Positions 6,106 to 7,221 of a stretch of 7,221 nt of DNA are shown here, one piece after another. Numbering within the stretch: the first letter of the stretch is position 1; every line of letters starts with the position of its first letter. Under the pieces are notes generated by a model, which searched no databases, had not been told where the DNA came from, and saw nothing but the letters and a program-made list of their open reading frames with translations. Origin of the DNA: Anaerolineales bacterium UBA3905 (GTDB lineage: Bacteria > Chloroflexota > Anaerolineae > Caldilineales > Caldilineaceae); the NCBI GenBank assembly GCA_002391565.1, contig DGFH01000181.1:1-7221 (forward strand), read 5' to 3'. The position numbers and the translations under genes were made by a program.

Positions 6106-7221
6106 TTATGCCTTCATACGCGTGTGGTGCGGGTCGAAGAGTGGTTCGACGGTGACAGTGGCCGGATAGCGACGGTCAAAGTATTGCACTTCGACTTTAG
6201 TGAGCGGCGTGGCGTATTCGTGGGGCAAATAACCGTAGAGAATGTACTTGCCAACGGAGTATCCGTAGTTGGCGCTCGTCACCTGCCCGACGACGCGCCC
6301 ATCGGCCAGGATTGGCTCTTTGCCCAACGCCACGGCGTTGGGGTCGTTGAAGGTCAGACAACAGAGTTTGCGCGTCACTGCGTCCTTGGCTTTGAGCAGT
6401 GCGTCGCGTCCCAGGAAATAACCCTTTTTCAATTTCACCGTCCGTTTTAGCCCGGCCTCGAAGGGGTTGTATTCGCTGTGAATATCCACGCCCCACAGCC
6501 GATAGCCCTTCTCCAGCCGCAGCGAATCGAAGGCGCCGGCGCCGCCCGCCACCAGCCCGTGCGGGCGCCCAGCCTCCCAGAGCAAATCCCACAGGCGCAG
6601 ACCATATTCCCCGGGAGCGTAGATTTCCCAGCCCAGCTCGCCGGCATAGGAGAGGCGCAACGCCAGCGCCGGCACGCTTTCGATGTGCAGCGGGCGCACG
6701 GTGTAGAAGGGAAAGGCCGCGTTGCTAATATCCTCTTCGACAAGCTGCTGCAAGATGTCGCGCGCACGCGGCCCCCACAGGCCGAGCGTCGTATACTGGC
6801 CGCTCATGTTGCGGATGGTGACGGCGCCCTGCGTCGGCGCGTGGTGGCGAATCCAGGCGAAGTCATGCGGGCCGACGCCGCCGCCGGTGAGAATCCAGAA
6901 GCGATCTTCCTCCAGCCGGCTGACGGTGAGGTCAGCCATGATCCCGCCGCGGCTGTTGCACAGCGCAGTGTAGATGATGGAGCCGACAGGACGGTCAATC
7001 TGGTTGGCGCAGATCGACTCCAGGAAACTCAGCGCGCCCGGCCCGCTGACCTCGATCTTGGTGAAGGTGCTCAAGTTGAAGAGGCCAGCGCGGTCGCGCG
7101 TGGCCAGATGTTCGGCGCCCTGGATGCGCGACCAGTAGCGCGCTGCCCAGCCTTCGCGATGTGGAATACGTGCGTCGTACTCCTCCACCAGTCCGGCATT
7201 GGCTTCGTACCACTGCGGCGC
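6106..7221 (-). CDS. FAD-dependent oxidoreductase with C-terminal GcvT domain, dimethylglycine/sarcosine dehydrogenase type (5' end outside window)
   Basis: The 371 residues visible are the C-terminal part. The frame is open to the right edge, and its first residues, APQWYEANAGLVEEYDARIP, are the usual junction between the FAD/FAO-middle region and the aminomethyltransferase domain in the roughly 800-residue dimethylglycine dehydrogenase family. A GTG at 7188-7186 lies inside this junction and is not the true start. The folate-binding GcvT domain follows: LSTFTKIEVSGPGA, then NSRGGIMADLTV with the conserved Asp (codon 6933-6931), then GELGWEIYAP and FDSLRLEKGYRLWG. The GcvT C-terminal barrel ends with VGQVTSANYGYSVGK and PLFDPHHTRMKA. 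The family oxidises an N-methyl group of a glycine derivative and passes the one-carbon unit to tetrahydrofolate in the cytoplasm. The substrate is inferred from family only; the FAD domain is not visible. Confidence 0.88.
   Translation of the reverse strand, partial: APQWYEANAGLVEEYDARIPHREGWAARYWSRIQGAEHLATRDRAGLFNLSTFTKIEVSGPGALSFLESICANQIDRPVGSIIYTALCNSRGGIMADLTVSRLEEDRFWILTGGGVGPHDFAWIRHHAPTQGAVTIRNMSGQYTTLGLWGPRARDILQQLVEEDISNAAFPFYTVRPLHIESVPALALRLSYAGELGWEIYAPGEYGLRLWDLLWEAGRPHGLVAGGAGAFDSLRLEKGYRLWGVDIHSEYNPFEAGLKRTVKLKKGYFLGRDALLKAKDAVTRKLCCLTFNDPNAVALGKEPILADGRVVGQVTSANYGYSVGKYILYGYLPHEYATPLTKVEVQYFDRRYPATVTVEPLFDPHHTRMKA

Noticed and set aside
7186..7188. GTG as the start of the GcvT-domain gene.
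   Set aside because: The frame continues upstream with residues typical of the family's domain junction to the window edge, so the GTG is an internal Val codon.

Overview
The window reads as ordinary bacterial chromosome of high GC content, tightly packed on both strands. A Chloroflexota (Caldilinea/Anaerolineae-like) source is my best guess. It rests on weak cues: a membrane-anchored TPR protein with a Pro-Thr linker, a large FAD/GcvT oxidoreductase, GC-rich codon use, and AT-rich promoters with extended -10 elements. I see no insertion sequence, phage gene, CRISPR array or other sign of transfer.

Layout, left to right. (1) Positions 1-1809, minus strand: a membrane-anchored TPR-repeat protein, followed 48 bases later by the first 205 codons of an SLC13/DASS-type anion permease that runs off the left edge. 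The TPR gene appears to have a leaderless promoter. (2) Positions 1849-1976, plus strand: a tRNA-Arg(CCG) gene with a clear promoter. (3) Positions 1986-4193, minus strand: a two-gene operon of an FGGY carbohydrate kinase (ribulokinase-like) and a ribulose-phosphate 3-epimerase-family protein, 3 bases apart. (4) Positions 4194-4390: a divergent promoter region. (5) Positions 4391-6091, plus strand: a calcineurin-like metallophosphoesterase, then a small integral membrane protein that resembles the heme-handling CcmC/CcsA family. (6) Positions 6106-7221, minus strand: the GcvT-like C-terminal part of a dimethylglycine/sarcosine dehydrogenase-type FAD oxidoreductase, whose 5' end lies beyond the right edge.

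How they may work together. The kinase and epimerase make a sensible pair: a ketopentose is phosphorylated, and the ketopentose phosphate is epimerised into the pentose phosphate pathway. The epimerase keeps its metal and acid/base residues but has changes elsewhere around the active site, so its exact substrate is open. The TPR/permease pair, the phosphoesterase, the CcmC-like protein and the oxidoreductase have no obvious shared pathway. The last two genes converge with only 14 bases between them.

Nothing here is a convincing new multi-gene system. The observations most worth a second look are the orphan CcmC-like protein, the atypical epimerase, the leaderless TPR promoter and the overlapping divergent promoters.
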